A stretch of 64,000 nucleotides of DNA. Source: 13-2-20CM-66-19 sp036273735. Its GTDB lineage: Bacteria; Pseudomonadota; Gammaproteobacteria; Steroidobacterales; Steroidobacteraceae. Both the position numbers and the translations under genes were made by a program. This document shows, piece after piece, positions 52,565 to 61,822 of this stretch. Where the stretch lies: the NCBI GenBank assembly GCA_036273735.1, contig DASUHA010000058.1, positions 1 to 64,000 of the forward strand. Direction: 5' to 3'. How positions within the stretch are numbered: position 1 is the first letter of the stretch; the number at the start of each line of letters is the position of its first letter. Below the pieces are notes generated by a model. The model was given only the letters and a program-made list of their open reading frames with translations. It was not told where the DNA came from and searched no databases.

Positions 52565-54169
52565 CTAGGCGCCCCCGGAAGGGGTGGGACGGAAATGCAG
52601 GTCCTGGTAATCGAAGCTGAAATCGGCCAGCGGCGACACCGGCTTCATGGCAATCGACCTGATGTGGCCACCGGTTACGCCGAACGTCACATAGGCATCC
52701 TCGATCCCGCTGTCCGTCCAGTGCGCGCGGAAGGTGTCGTTGGCTACATGCTGGAGCGAGCCCTCCATGCCGGGAGTGCGATCGAAGTGAATCCAAAGCT
52801 TGCCGGTCCCGCGTGCCGAGACGGTCATGGTGCCGTACCAGGGATCGACGTACGTGCCTTCATAGCCCGCCGTGGGCAGGGACGATTTGTCATTCGGCTT
52901 GTACTGCTGCGGCAGATTCTTCATCTGCGCCAGCGTCTTGCCCATGATCTGCCGCCGCAGCGCTGCCAGGCCGCCTATCCAGTCCTGCTGCGGCTGACCG
53001 AGATAATAGGCCAGCAGGTAGTCGACCACAGCGCGCCGCGCGCCTCCATCCTCGGAGTTGATGACGACAGAGAAGGCGACATGCCTGTCAGGAATGAAAT
53101 AGAGCGCCGCCAGCGCTCCGAAAACTGCTCCGGTGTGCTCGACGATAGTATGGCCATGGTCGTCTTCCACGAACCATCCGAGTGCATAGTCCTGCAGGTT
53201 GGGGCCGGCCAGCAGCGCGGAGACGGCGCCGAAAGCATCCGACGGGACCACGTCGATCGGGTTCCAAAGCTCATGGACCGCATCTGCGCTCAAGAGGCGT
53301 TGGCCGTCGGGCAGCTTGCCCTCCTCTTCCCACATCGCCATCCACCTGGCCATGTCGGCGGCGCTGGCGTTGATCGAGCCGCACGGGGCCGCGGCTTCGG
53401 CATCCAGCACTTGCGTCAGGATTCTCTCCTTGCCCATCCCGCGGATTGGCCCATCGGTGCGCCCATGCAGCGCGACCGCATTGGGTGCTTTCGGGTCGTA
53501 AAGCGTGCGCGAGTCGGCCATGCGGAGCGGACCGAAGATGTGTTGCTCGACGAACTGCTCCCAGGTCTGGCCTGAGACGGCCTGCACCAGTGCGCCGGCG
53601 ACGATGTATGTGATGTTGTCGTAGGCAAACACCTCGCGGAAACCGGTTCTCGGCTTCAAATAGCGCAATGCGTGAACGATGTCCGCGCGGCTGCGGGCCG
53701 TGGTCGGAATGATGAGCAGATCACCTTCGCCGAGACCCAGACCCGTCCGATGAGTCAACAGATCGCGCACCGTCATGTGCTCGGTGACATACGGATCGTA
53801 CATCTTGAAACCGGGCAGCCTGTCGACGATGCGGTCGCTCCACTTCAGCTTCCCCTGGTCGACGAGGATTGCCAAAGCGGCTGAGGTGAATGCCTTGGTC
53901 TCAGAGCCAATCGGGAAAGCCGTATCCGCCGTGACGGGCGCGCGCGTTGCAATGCTGCGCACTCCGTAACCTTTGGCCACCAGAGTCTTGCCGCTCTGGA
54001 CGATGGCGAGCGACATGCCGGGCGCGCCGAAAGCCTGCATGGCTCGCGCGACATAGCGATCGAGATCGGGTGGCGGCGCGGCGGGCGCGAGATCTTCGGC
54101 CCACACGCCGGACGAGACCGGCACGGCAAGAACGGCAAGCACCGCCGCAATGATTGATACCCGACGCAT
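52565..54169 (-). CDS. Secreted serine hydrolase, beta-lactamase/PBP4* fold, type A copy 1
   Basis: 534 residues with a signal peptide (VSIIAAVLAVLAVPVSSGVW). The SxxK motif is S89-E-T-K92 in FPIGSETKAFTSAALAI, and the YxN motif is AYDNITY near residue 168. HTGAVFGALAALYFIPD resembles the HxG box. The C-terminal 150 residues form a DUF3471-like beta domain (SADFSFDYQDLHFRP near the end). It is closely similar to the protein at 59205-60812. Members hydrolyse D-Ala peptides, esters or amides. The gene follows the type B hydrolase gene after 15 bp. Confidence 0.85.
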   Translation of the reverse strand: MRRVSIIAAVLAVLAVPVSSGVWAEDLAPAAPPPDLDRYVARAMQAFGAPGMSLAIVQSGKTLVAKGYGVRSIATRAPVTADTAFPIGSETKAFTSAALAILVDQGKLKWSDRIVDRLPGFKMYDPYVTEHMTVRDLLTHRTGLGLGEGDLLIIPTTARSRADIVHALRYLKPRTGFREVFAYDNITYIVAGALVQAVSGQTWEQFVEQHIFGPLRMADSRTLYDPKAPNAVALHGRTDGPIRGMGKERILTQVLDAEAAAPCGSINASAADMARWMAMWEEEGKLPDGQRLLSADAVHELWNPIDVVPSDAFGAVSALLAGPNLQDYALGWFVEDDHGHTIVEHTGAVFGALAALYFIPDRHVAFSVVINSEDGGARRAVVDYLLAYYLGQPQQDWIGGLAALRRQIMGKTLAQMKNLPQQYKPNDKSSLPTAGYEGTYVDPWYGTMTVSARGTGKLWIHFDRTPGMEGSLQHVANDTFRAHWTDSGIEDAYVTFGVTGGHIRSIAMKPVSPLADFSFDYQDLHFRPTPSGGA

Positions 54170-54184
54170 GCAGAATGCCTCGTG

Positions 54185-56239
54185 CTAATAGCGGAAGCTG
54201 AAACTGGCAAATCCAAAGGCGAAGATCGCCCACAGCCCGTAGAGGGCACTGAGTGCGAGAACCGCTTCACCGGTGCGGACCAGCCAGCCACCGGGGCCAC
54301 GCAGCGCGCGCCTGACCGCCTCCGCCAGTACGGCCAGCGCCCCGACGAGACCCAGGAGCCCGACGATGTAAGCGATGGTCAGCATGCCGTTGATGCTGCC
54401 GTTGGCGTTCAACAGGAGGTCGAAAGCCACGAACCAGGCCAGCACGACGGCCAGCATCAGTACCGCGCCGATGCGGGATGCGAGCCGCAGGCGCTTTTCC
54501 TGGAAGGTCAGGAGAAGCGGTGTCTTGAAGCGGCGCCTCACGATCGCCCCGCCGATCCAGATCACCACCGTCAGGATGAGGACGCCGAGGCACACCGCTC
54601 CCATCCAGGTCAGTGTGCCCTTCTCTTCGAGCCCATGAACTTTCTGGAAGATCATGACCGGAATGAAATCATCGGACACCCAGTACGCCACCCGACCATC
54701 GGAGTCGGTGACGAACTTGAGGTGCGTCTGTCCGCCGACTTCCCGGTAGGTGAGGGGCCCAACCTCCCGCCAGCGCTTGGGCGCGCCGCCGAGATTCTTG
54801 AGCATCGACACTTCGACCTCGCCATTCGGCAGAGCGGTCACGCTCCCCTGGGAAATGCCGTTGAAGATCCGGAATGCGCTCTCGATGCGACGGGAGGTCA
54901 TGTACCAGCCCGCCACGCGCGCCGCGTCCGCCTGCGGATGCGCAACTGTCGATTCCGACGGCGCCGTGTAAGGATAGTAGCGGTCGAGAAAGGCACGGAA
55001 GATTCCGGTACGGACATCCTCCGCGGCGCCATCCTTGCCGAGACTGTTGAGAGATATAAAGAGTCCGACGTGCTTGTCGAGCAGCAGATGCATGTCACTG
55101 TGGAATGCGGCAGTGTCACCCGCGTGCGCGATGATGCGTAGCCCGTTGCGATCCTCCTGGTAGAAGCCAAGGGCATATCCATTCATCCCGGGCGCCATGC
55201 GCGAGGCAGGCGTATGCATCAGCTGCACGGTCTCGGGACTGAGGATCGAGGCGCCGCCGTAGCTGCCGCCCTCGAGATGCGCGATCATGAAATGCGCCAT
55301 GTCGACGGCGGTGGAGGTCAGCGACCCGGCAGGCGCGACCTCGATATCCTCGAAAGGAATGGGCTTGTCATCCGAGGCCTTGTCGTAACCCTTCGACATG
55401 TTCTTGGCCATCGCCGACGGCAAGGGCTGATCGAACGTGGAATGAGTCATGCCGAGCGGCTGGAAGATGTGTCGCGCGATGTACTCATCGAAAGGCTCAC
55501 CGGAGACGCGTTGCACGATGTAGCCCGCCAGCATCGCCCCATAGTTCGAGTACGCGACGACCTTGCCGGGCGGGAAGATCTGCGCCGGCAGATGCTTCAC
55601 GAGGTACTCGTGATAGGGCACGAGGTCGCTCGCCGAGGGTACGAAGGCGCCCGAGATCGTGTCCTCCCAACCCGGCGTATGGGTCATCAGGTTGCGCAAG
55701 GTGATGGGCTTGCCGAACTTCTCGGGGATCTTGAAATCCACATAGTCGTTGACATCGCGATCGAGATCGAGCTTCCCCGCCTGGACGAGCTGCATCACCG
55801 CGGTCCAGGTGAATGTCTTCGACACCGATCCCGGGCGAAAGAGTGTCTGATCGGGCACGACGGGGGTGCGGGCCTTCATGTCGGAAAAACCGTATCCCCT
55901 GGTGAAGAGGATCTGTCCGTTCGCCACCACGGCGACCGTTGCTCCGGCGATATCGCCGCTCTGGATTGCGTATGGAACGATTCCATCCAGGAAGGCGGCT
56001 ACGTCCGCAGAGGTCAGGTCGTGAACACCCGTGCCGGCCTCCGACGCGCCGGGGCTCGCCTGCGCCTCTGTGCTCGGCGCAGTCACCGACGGAGGCGTAG
56101 GTGCGAGGGGCTTCTGCTGTCTCGCGGGCGTGCGTGCGTCAGCCGCACTGCCGGCGATCAGCAGGAGAGCCCAAGTCAAAGCGGCGACACCCACTTGGGC
56201 GCGCTGGCGCAGGCTGTTACTCGTTGAATTGCCCATCAC
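54185..56239 (-). CDS. Serine hydrolase with C-terminal membrane helices, type B copy 1
   Basis: 684 residues. After a signal-like segment, the beta-lactamase-fold domain shows S138-V-S-K141 in LFRPGSVSKTFTWTAV and YSN in VVAYSNYGAMLAGY. The HAGDTAAFHSDMHLLLDK region is HxG-like. About five hydrophobic segments follow from residue 540 (AVCLGVLILTVVIWIGGAIV, RIGAVLMLAVVLAWFVAFDL and others). The hydrolase domain is thus exposed outside the membrane. It is paralogous to the next gene upstream (56300-58354). The substrate is unknown. Confidence 0.85.
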   Translation of the reverse strand: MMGNSTSNSLRQRAQVGVAALTWALLLIAGSAADARTPARQQKPLAPTPPSVTAPSTEAQASPGASEAGTGVHDLTSADVAAFLDGIVPYAIQSGDIAGATVAVVANGQILFTRGYGFSDMKARTPVVPDQTLFRPGSVSKTFTWTAVMQLVQAGKLDLDRDVNDYVDFKIPEKFGKPITLRNLMTHTPGWEDTISGAFVPSASDLVPYHEYLVKHLPAQIFPPGKVVAYSNYGAMLAGYIVQRVSGEPFDEYIARHIFQPLGMTHSTFDQPLPSAMAKNMSKGYDKASDDKPIPFEDIEVAPAGSLTSTAVDMAHFMIAHLEGGSYGGASILSPETVQLMHTPASRMAPGMNGYALGFYQEDRNGLRIIAHAGDTAAFHSDMHLLLDKHVGLFISLNSLGKDGAAEDVRTGIFRAFLDRYYPYTAPSESTVAHPQADAARVAGWYMTSRRIESAFRIFNGISQGSVTALPNGEVEVSMLKNLGGAPKRWREVGPLTYREVGGQTHLKFVTDSDGRVAYWVSDDFIPVMIFQKVHGLEEKGTLTWMGAVCLGVLILTVVIWIGGAIVRRRFKTPLLLTFQEKRLRLASRIGAVLMLAVVLAWFVAFDLLLNANGSINGMLTIAYIVGLLGLVGALAVLAEAVRRALRGPGGWLVRTGEAVLALSALYGLWAIFAFGFASFSFRY

Positions 56240-56299
56240 GCACTCCGTTCATAGTCTGTTGTCTGGCGCCCCTCAGGCGCAGCTCGATCGATCGTCGGG

Positions 56300-58354
56300 T
56301 CAGAACGAGACCGTGAAGCTCGCCAGACCAAGATAGATGACGCCCCAAATGCCGTAAATTCCGGCGAGCCCCAGTACGAGCTCGCCGCCCCGCGCCAGAA
56401 TTCGACCCGGGCCCATGCGCAAGCGCATCCCGGCGCTGGCGATCATTGCGAGACTGCCGATGATCGCGAGCACGCCGAGCACATAGAGCGGAATCAGCTT
56501 GCCGACGAGCTCCCCACCGACCAGGGCATCGAGTCCGGCCAGGCTGGCAAAGAACATAGCCCATGCGGCGACGAGCACCAGATAGATGAGCGCGCCAATG
56601 CGGGAGGCGAGCCGCAGCGCCGACTCGAGCGGCGGCAGCACGAGCGGGTGGCGGAAGCGGCGGCGAATGATGGCACCGCCGATCCAAGTTCCGACGGCGA
56701 GCAGCATGACGGCGAGGAAGAGGCTGCCAAGGGGCTTGAGCAGCGATTGCTGTCCCAACCCATGGACGGGTAGATTGATGTCGACAGGAATCGTGTCATC
56801 AGACACCCAGTATTCGACCTGGCCGTCCTTACCGGCGACGAATCTCAGGTGCGCCTGTCCGCCCACCTCCCGCCAGATGAGCGGACCGACCTCGCGCCAG
56901 CGCTTCGGAGCTCCACTCAATTGCGTGAGCTCGCTCGCCTCGATCTGTCCATTCGGCTCCGTGGTCACCGAGGACTGGCTGATCGCATTCAGGATGCGCA
57001 GCACCGTATGCCGGCTCGATGCGTAAGAGCCGGCCGCACGTGCGGCATCCTTTCCGGGATCGGATACGGTCACTTCACTCGGCGGCGTGTACGGAAAGTA
57101 GCGGTCGAGGAAGCTGCGGAAGATGGCGACTCGGACCTGCTCCGCTGCACCGGCGGTGCCGGTGCTATTGAGCATAATGATGAAACCGACGCCCTTGTCG
57201 AGCAGCAGGTGCACGTCGGAATGGAATACGCCGGTATCGCCGCCATGCCCGATGATGCGCAAGCCGTTACGGTTCTCCTGGTAGAAGCCGAGGTCCATGC
57301 CGTTCATACCGGGAAGAGGCCGCCCTTGTGGCGTCTGCATCTCCCGAACCGTGGCCGGACTCAGGATCTGCGCGCCATTGAAGGAGCCACCGTTCAACTG
57401 CGCCAGCATGAATTTCGCCATGTCGGTGGCACACGTGCTGAGCGCCCCGGCAGGCGCAGCTTCGACCAGCTCGAAGGGGACCGTGCTGTCGTTGGAGGCA
57501 TGTCGGTATCCCGTAGCCATGAACGGCTGCAAATTCGCGGGCAGCGGCTGTTGGAAGCTCGAATGGTCCATCCCGAGCGGCTGCAGGATGTGGCTGTTCA
57601 CGTAGTCCAGATAGGTCTCTCCCGAGACGCGCGCGATGATGTAGCCCGCCAGCGTGGTGGCGTAATTGGAGTAGGCGACCACCTGCCCCGGAGGATGGAT
57701 GAGCGGCGGCATGTGCCGGATGAGATATTGCCGCAGCGGAAAAAGCTGGCTCGGCTCGTTGACGAAAAGGTCGGTGACGGTGTCCTCGAATCCCGTCGAA
57801 TGCGTCATGACGTCGCGCAGCGTGATCGGCCTGCCGAACGGCTCCGGCACCTTGAAGTCGAGATAATCGTTGATGTTGCGATCGAGATTGAGCTTGCCCT
57901 GCTCCACGAGCTGCATCACCGCCGTCCAGGTGAAGAGCTTCGAGACCGAGCCCGCGCGAAAGAGTGTCTGGTCGGCCGCCACTGGCCGGCCCGACTTCAA
58001 GTCCGCAAAACCATATCCACGCGCGAAGACGAGGCGACCGTCGGCGACGACGGCGACAGAAGCACCCGCGATATCGGCTCGGGCAATGGCGTAGGGAACC
58101 ATGCCGTCGAGAAATGCTGCGATGTCCGGCGCCGTGAGGGCATGAGCATCGCTGCCAGCCGCCGGCGCGCCGGGCGCAGAACCCTGGATACTCACGCTCG
58201 CCGGATGCGTTTCCGGCACCGGTTGATTGGGCGGGCGGGCAGCCGAGCGGCCACTCGCCTCGCCGGGCGCAAAGAAAAAGAGCACGGCCAGGAGAGCCGC
58301 GCCTGCGGCAAAAGTCTTCGGCACCCAGCTATCGCTGATGGAACTCTGCTTCAC
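56300..58354 (-). CDS. Serine hydrolase with C-terminal membrane helices, type B copy 2
   Basis: 684 residues, the same length and layout as 54185-56239, arranged in tandem with a 60-bp gap. The SxxK motif is S136-V-S-K139 in LFRAGSVSKLFTWTAVMQL, and YSN is in VVAYSNYATTLAGYI. HGGDTGVFHSDVHLLLDKG is the HxG-like region. The C-terminal membrane block includes LFLAVMLLAVGTWIGGAII. The first gene of the minus-strand peptidase run, it is divergent from the XRE-cupin regulator, which makes it a likely target. Confidence 0.85.
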   Translation of the reverse strand: MKQSSISDSWVPKTFAAGAALLAVLFFFAPGEASGRSAARPPNQPVPETHPASVSIQGSAPGAPAAGSDAHALTAPDIAAFLDGMVPYAIARADIAGASVAVVADGRLVFARGYGFADLKSGRPVAADQTLFRAGSVSKLFTWTAVMQLVEQGKLNLDRNINDYLDFKVPEPFGRPITLRDVMTHSTGFEDTVTDLFVNEPSQLFPLRQYLIRHMPPLIHPPGQVVAYSNYATTLAGYIIARVSGETYLDYVNSHILQPLGMDHSSFQQPLPANLQPFMATGYRHASNDSTVPFELVEAAPAGALSTCATDMAKFMLAQLNGGSFNGAQILSPATVREMQTPQGRPLPGMNGMDLGFYQENRNGLRIIGHGGDTGVFHSDVHLLLDKGVGFIIMLNSTGTAGAAEQVRVAIFRSFLDRYFPYTPPSEVTVSDPGKDAARAAGSYASSRHTVLRILNAISQSSVTTEPNGQIEASELTQLSGAPKRWREVGPLIWREVGGQAHLRFVAGKDGQVEYWVSDDTIPVDINLPVHGLGQQSLLKPLGSLFLAVMLLAVGTWIGGAIIRRRFRHPLVLPPLESALRLASRIGALIYLVLVAAWAMFFASLAGLDALVGGELVGKLIPLYVLGVLAIIGSLAMIASAGMRLRMGPGRILARGGELVLGLAGIYGIWGVIYLGLASFTVSF

Positions 58355-58447
58355 TGGCGACCCAACGAGTCAGTTGCTCTTCGTCCGGCGAATGGCAACA
58401 CTCAGCGAGATGTCCTCGCTTGCCACTTTGACAAATTTAGCTACATT

Positions 58448-58463
58448 TTTCCGAATTCGCAAA
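58448..58463. promoter_or_regulatory. Candidate operator between the type B hydrolase and XRE-cupin regulator
   Basis: TTTCCGAATTCGCAAA is a near-perfect palindrome with one mismatched pair, in the 158-bp divergent gap. A consensus TTGACA (58428-58433) lies beside it, though no matching -10 at 17 bp was found. It is the best place for autoregulator binding. Confidence 0.5.
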
Positions 58464-58512
58464 TTATTTCCTTGTCCGGATACGCTCGACAATTCCGGGC
58501 CGCTGGATTTAA

Positions 58513-59208
58513 ATGGCAGCCATGATCGCAAAAGTGCCAAAGGCAGCGCAGGTAGGGGTCAGCGGGCGCGTCGCGGCACATCCCGGGTCCGCCCTCAAGG
58601 CCCTGCGCAATCAGCGCGGATGGACGCTGGCGGAGGTCAGTCGGCGCACCGGCCTCCCCGTTTCGACACTCTCGAAGATCGAGAACGAGCGCATCTCGCT
58701 CAGCTACGACAAGCTCGCGCTCCTCAGCGCGAGTCTCAGCATCGACATCTCGCAGCTCTTTGGGCCGCCGCTCGGGAGCATGCCGGGAGCGGTCATCGGC
58801 CGAAGAAGCTACACGCCCGGCGGGCAGGGCCAGGTGATCGAGACTGGCAACTACGGCCACATCTATCCGGCGGCCGATTTCCTCAACAAGCGCTTTATTC
58901 CGATCATCGCGGAGCTGCGTGCCCGCTCACTCGAGGAGTTCGGGGAGCTCATCCGGCATCCGGGCGAAGAATATGCCTACGTGCTGGAAGGTGCCGTCCT
59001 TTTCCACACTGACCTTTACGCGCCGCTCACTCTGCGCAAGGGTGACTCCATCTACTTCGACAGTGGGATGGGACACGCCTACCTTGCAGCGGATCCCGGC
59101 CCGTGCCGCGTGCTATCGATCTGCTCGGGCCCCGAGTCGCAGCTCAAAAAGGCGCTGCAGCGCGAGAGCCCGCCCAAGCCCGCCCACCACGGCCGCCGGA
59201 CAGGCTAG
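58513..59208 (+). CDS. XRE family regulator with C-terminal cupin
   Basis: 231 residues. Residues 25-85 are an XRE helix-turn-helix (ALKALRNQRGWTLAEVSRRT, GLPVSTLSKIENERISLSYD). Residues 120-220 form a cupin (HPGEEYAYVLEGAVLFHTDL, LRKGDSIYFDSGMGHAYLA), the sensory domain of SutR/PuuR-like regulators of amino acid and amine use. It lies in the middle of the peptidase locus, divergent from type B hydrolases and convergent with the type A hydrolase, sharing CTAG stops. Start ATG 58513; ATG 58522 is possible. Confidence 0.87.
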   Translation: MAAMIAKVPKAAQVGVSGRVAAHPGSALKALRNQRGWTLAEVSRRTGLPVSTLSKIENERISLSYDKLALLSASLSIDISQLFGPPLGSMPGAVIGRRSYTPGGQGQVIETGNYGHIYPAADFLNKRFIPIIAELRARSLEEFGELIRHPGEEYAYVLEGAVLFHTDLYAPLTLRKGDSIYFDSGMGHAYLAADPGPCRVLSICSGPESQLKKALQRESPPKPAHHGRRTG

Positions 59209-60812
59209 GCGCCGGCTGGCCCGGCCGCTTCCGGGCGGAAATGCAGGTCCTGGTAATCGAAGCTGAAATCCGCGAGCGGTGATACCGGCTTCATCGCTAT
59301 CGATCTGATGTGTCCGTTCTCGACTCGAAAGGTCACGTAAGCGTCTTCGATCCCACGGTCGGTCCAATGTGCACGGAATGTGTCATTGGCGATGTGCTCG
59401 AGCGGGCCCCCCATGCCGATCGTGCGATCGAAGTTGACCCAGAGCTTTCCACCGGCGCGTACCGAAACAGTCGTGGTGCCGTACCACGGATCGAAGTAGG
59501 TTCCGGCATATCGGGATATCGGCAGCGACGATTTGTCGTTCGGGACGTACTCCTGCGGCACGTTCTTCAGCTGTGCAAGCATCTGGCCCATGATCTGCTT
59601 GCGCAGCGATACCAGCTGGCCGATCCGATCCTGCCGCGGCTGCCCGAGATAATAGGCGAGAAGGTAGTCGACCACAGCGCGTTTCGAGCCGTTATCCTCA
59701 GAGTTGATGTTGACGGCGAAGGCGACGTGCTCATCGGGAATGAAATAGAGCGAGGCAAGTGCGCCAAAGACGGCGCCGTCATGCTCGACCACGGTATGTC
59801 CATGATCGACCTCGACGAACCAGCCGAGTGCGTAGTCCTGTAGCGCCGGACCCGCCAACAGCGCGGACACGGCGGCTCCAAACGCGTCCGACGGGACTAC
59901 CACGACCGGGTTCCAGAGCTCCTGCACGGACTCGGCGCTCAGCAGCCGTCGTCCATCCGGCAGTTTGCCCCCCGCCTCCCACACGGCCATCCATTTGGCC
60001 ATATCCAGCGCGCTGGCATTGATCGAGCCGCAGGGCGCAGCGGGTGCAGTATCGAGCACTCCCGTCAGAATTCTCTCCTTGCCCATGCCCCGGATCGGCC
60101 CGTCAGTGCGCCCGTGTAGTGCGACAGCGTTCGAGGCCGCCGCATCGTACAGCGTCCGGGAATCCGTCATGCCGAGGGGAGCGAAGATATGGTGCTCGAC
60201 GAAGTGCTCCCAGGTCTCGCCCGAGACCGCCTGCACAAGTTGGCCGGCAACGATGTAGAGGATGTTGTCATATGCGAACACCTCGCGAAAGCCGGTTCTC
60301 GGCTTCAGGTACCGCAAGGCGTGCACGATGTCCTCACGGTTGCGGGTCGTATTCGGCGTAATGAGCAGGTCGCCTTCGCCCAGGCCCAGTCCGCTGCGAT
60401 GCGTGAGCAGATCCCGAACCGTCATGTGCTCGGTCGCATAGGGATCGTACATCTGAAATCCGGGGAGTTTGTCAACGATGCGGTCGCTCCACTTCAGCTT
60501 CCCTTCGTCGACTAGTATCGCCAGTGCAGCCGAGGTGAATGCCTTCGTCTCCGAGCCGATGGGGAACGCCGTATCCGGAGTCACGGGCGCGCGAGTGCTG
60601 ATGCTTCGCACTCCATAGCCTTTCGCGACCACTGTCTTGCCGTCCTGCACGATGGCGAGGGATAAGCCCGGCGCGCCGAACGCCTGCATGGCACGCGCGA
60701 CGTACCGGTCGAGATCCGGAGGCGCCGCGGCCGGTGCAGTGCTTGCCGCATGCGCAGGGGGCACCGCCAGCGTGGCGAGGAGCGCTGCGAGGATGGCCGC
60801 CGCGAGCCTCAC
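59205..60812 (-). CDS. Secreted serine hydrolase, beta-lactamase/PBP4* fold, type A copy 2
   Basis: 535 residues, highly similar over the whole length to 52565-54169. Signal peptide LAAAILAALLATLAVPPAHA. SxxK is S87-E-T-K90 in FPIGSETKAFTSAALAI and YxN is AYDNILYIV. The C-terminal DUF3471-like domain ends DFSFDYQDLHFRPEAAG. It overlaps the epimerase gene start region by four bases, so export and intracellular steps are co-expressed. Its stop is shared with the XRE regulator stop on the other strand. Confidence 0.86.
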   Translation of the reverse strand: MRLAAAILAALLATLAVPPAHAASTAPAAAPPDLDRYVARAMQAFGAPGLSLAIVQDGKTVVAKGYGVRSISTRAPVTPDTAFPIGSETKAFTSAALAILVDEGKLKWSDRIVDKLPGFQMYDPYATEHMTVRDLLTHRSGLGLGEGDLLITPNTTRNREDIVHALRYLKPRTGFREVFAYDNILYIVAGQLVQAVSGETWEHFVEHHIFAPLGMTDSRTLYDAAASNAVALHGRTDGPIRGMGKERILTGVLDTAPAAPCGSINASALDMAKWMAVWEAGGKLPDGRRLLSAESVQELWNPVVVVPSDAFGAAVSALLAGPALQDYALGWFVEVDHGHTVVEHDGAVFGALASLYFIPDEHVAFAVNINSEDNGSKRAVVDYLLAYYLGQPRQDRIGQLVSLRKQIMGQMLAQLKNVPQEYVPNDKSSLPISRYAGTYFDPWYGTTTVSVRAGGKLWVNFDRTIGMGGPLEHIANDTFRAHWTDRGIEDAYVTFRVENGHIRSIAMKPVSPLADFSFDYQDLHFRPEAAGPAGA

Positions 60813-61798
60813 GCCCCCGTCTCCGGTACGCCCCAGCCATCCGGACAGTGCACCGTGCCCTTCTCATAGAGCGTGACCGGCGGCCGGTCCTGCGCCAGAA
60901 ACAAAGGGCCATCGAGATCAACGAAGTCGCACCGCTGCGCGACCAGACAGCCTGGCGCCATGGCGAGGGATGTGCCTTCCATGCAGCCGACCATGGGCTT
61001 CATGCCGAGCCGGCGGATCTCCGCCGCCATGGCCAGCGCTTCGGTAAGGCCACCACACTTGTCGAGCTTGATGTTGACGACCTCGAACAGTCCAACGGCC
61101 TTCGGGAGGTCGCCGAGCCCTTGTACGCTCTCGTCCGCCCCCAGTGGGATCGGCGAGCCGAAGTCGGCGAGCTCATGCTCACGGCCCACGCGCACCGGCT
61201 GCTCGATCAGCCGCACGTCCGCCTCGAGCAACGCTGGCAGAATGGCACGCAAAGACGCGACGTCATAAGCCTGATTGGCATCGACTCCTATCCAGACATC
61301 CGGCCGTGCAGCCCTCACCGCGCACACGCGCGCCCCGTCGTCCTCACCGGTCAACTTCAGCTTGAGGCGCGTGGCGCCGCGGTATGAGGTTGCGGCGCGC
61401 GCCATGGCCTCTGGCGTATCCGCGCCCACCGTGTAGGTCGTAGGGAGTGGCTTTGGAGCCTCGAGGCCAGCGCGCTGCCATGCGGGTATGCCGGACCTTC
61501 GCGCCTCGAGATCCCAGAGCGCGCAGTCGAGCGCATTGCGTGCGCCTCCAGGGGGTAAGAGAGACTGAAGCGCCTCGCGCGTCAGGCCTCCGCGCAGCAG
61601 CGGCCGCATGGCCTCGAGCTGTCTCGCCATGCCCTCCGGACTCTCGCCTCGATAATGCACCCCGGCCGCCTCTCCCCGGCCGGAGACAACATCCTTGGTC
61701 AGCGAGACGACGATGACCGCGGCTTCGGTGAACGTGTAGCCGGTGATCCGGAAGGGAGCCTTGAACGGCCAGCGCTCGATGCGGACGTCAAGTTGCAT
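60809..61798 (-). CDS. Dipeptide epimerase (enolase superfamily, Ala-Glu epimerase type)
   Basis: 329 residues, cytosolic. The KxK pair K146/K148 (TRLKLKLTG), metal ligands D173 (VDANQAY), E199 (LIEQPV) and D222 (GADESV), and the second catalytic lysine K247 (NIKLDKCGG) are all in place. GCMEGTSLAMA is the conserved tail. These enzymes epimerise L-Ala-D/L-Glu or related dipeptides, a step in murein peptide use. It starts 24 bp after the TonB receptor stop and overlaps the hydrolase gene by four bases, an operon. Confidence 0.9.
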   Translation of the reverse strand: MQLDVRIERWPFKAPFRITGYTFTEAAVIVVSLTKDVVSGRGEAAGVHYRGESPEGMARQLEAMRPLLRGGLTREALQSLLPPGGARNALDCALWDLEARRSGIPAWQRAGLEAPKPLPTTYTVGADTPEAMARAATSYRGATRLKLKLTGEDDGARVCAVRAARPDVWIGVDANQAYDVASLRAILPALLEADVRLIEQPVRVGREHELADFGSPIPLGADESVQGLGDLPKAVGLFEVVNIKLDKCGGLTEALAMAAEIRRLGMKPMVGCMEGTSLAMAPGCLVAQRCDFVDLDGPLFLAQDRPPVTLYEKGTVHCPDGWGVPETGA

Positions 61799-61822
61799 GA
61801 CAGTGCTCTGCGGCCCACGCCC

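Noticed and set aside
50718..52568. 616-codon open frame on the plus strand
   Set aside because: It is fully antisense to the tricorn-like protease, whose signal peptide, propeller, PDZ and S41 motifs are clear. Long antisense frames are common in GC-rich genes, and this one has an Arg-rich composition with no domain.
56849..58525. 558-codon plus-strand frame leading into the XRE gene
   Set aside because: Antisense to a type B serine hydrolase with intact SxxK and YxN motifs; the XRE gene has its own start at 58513.
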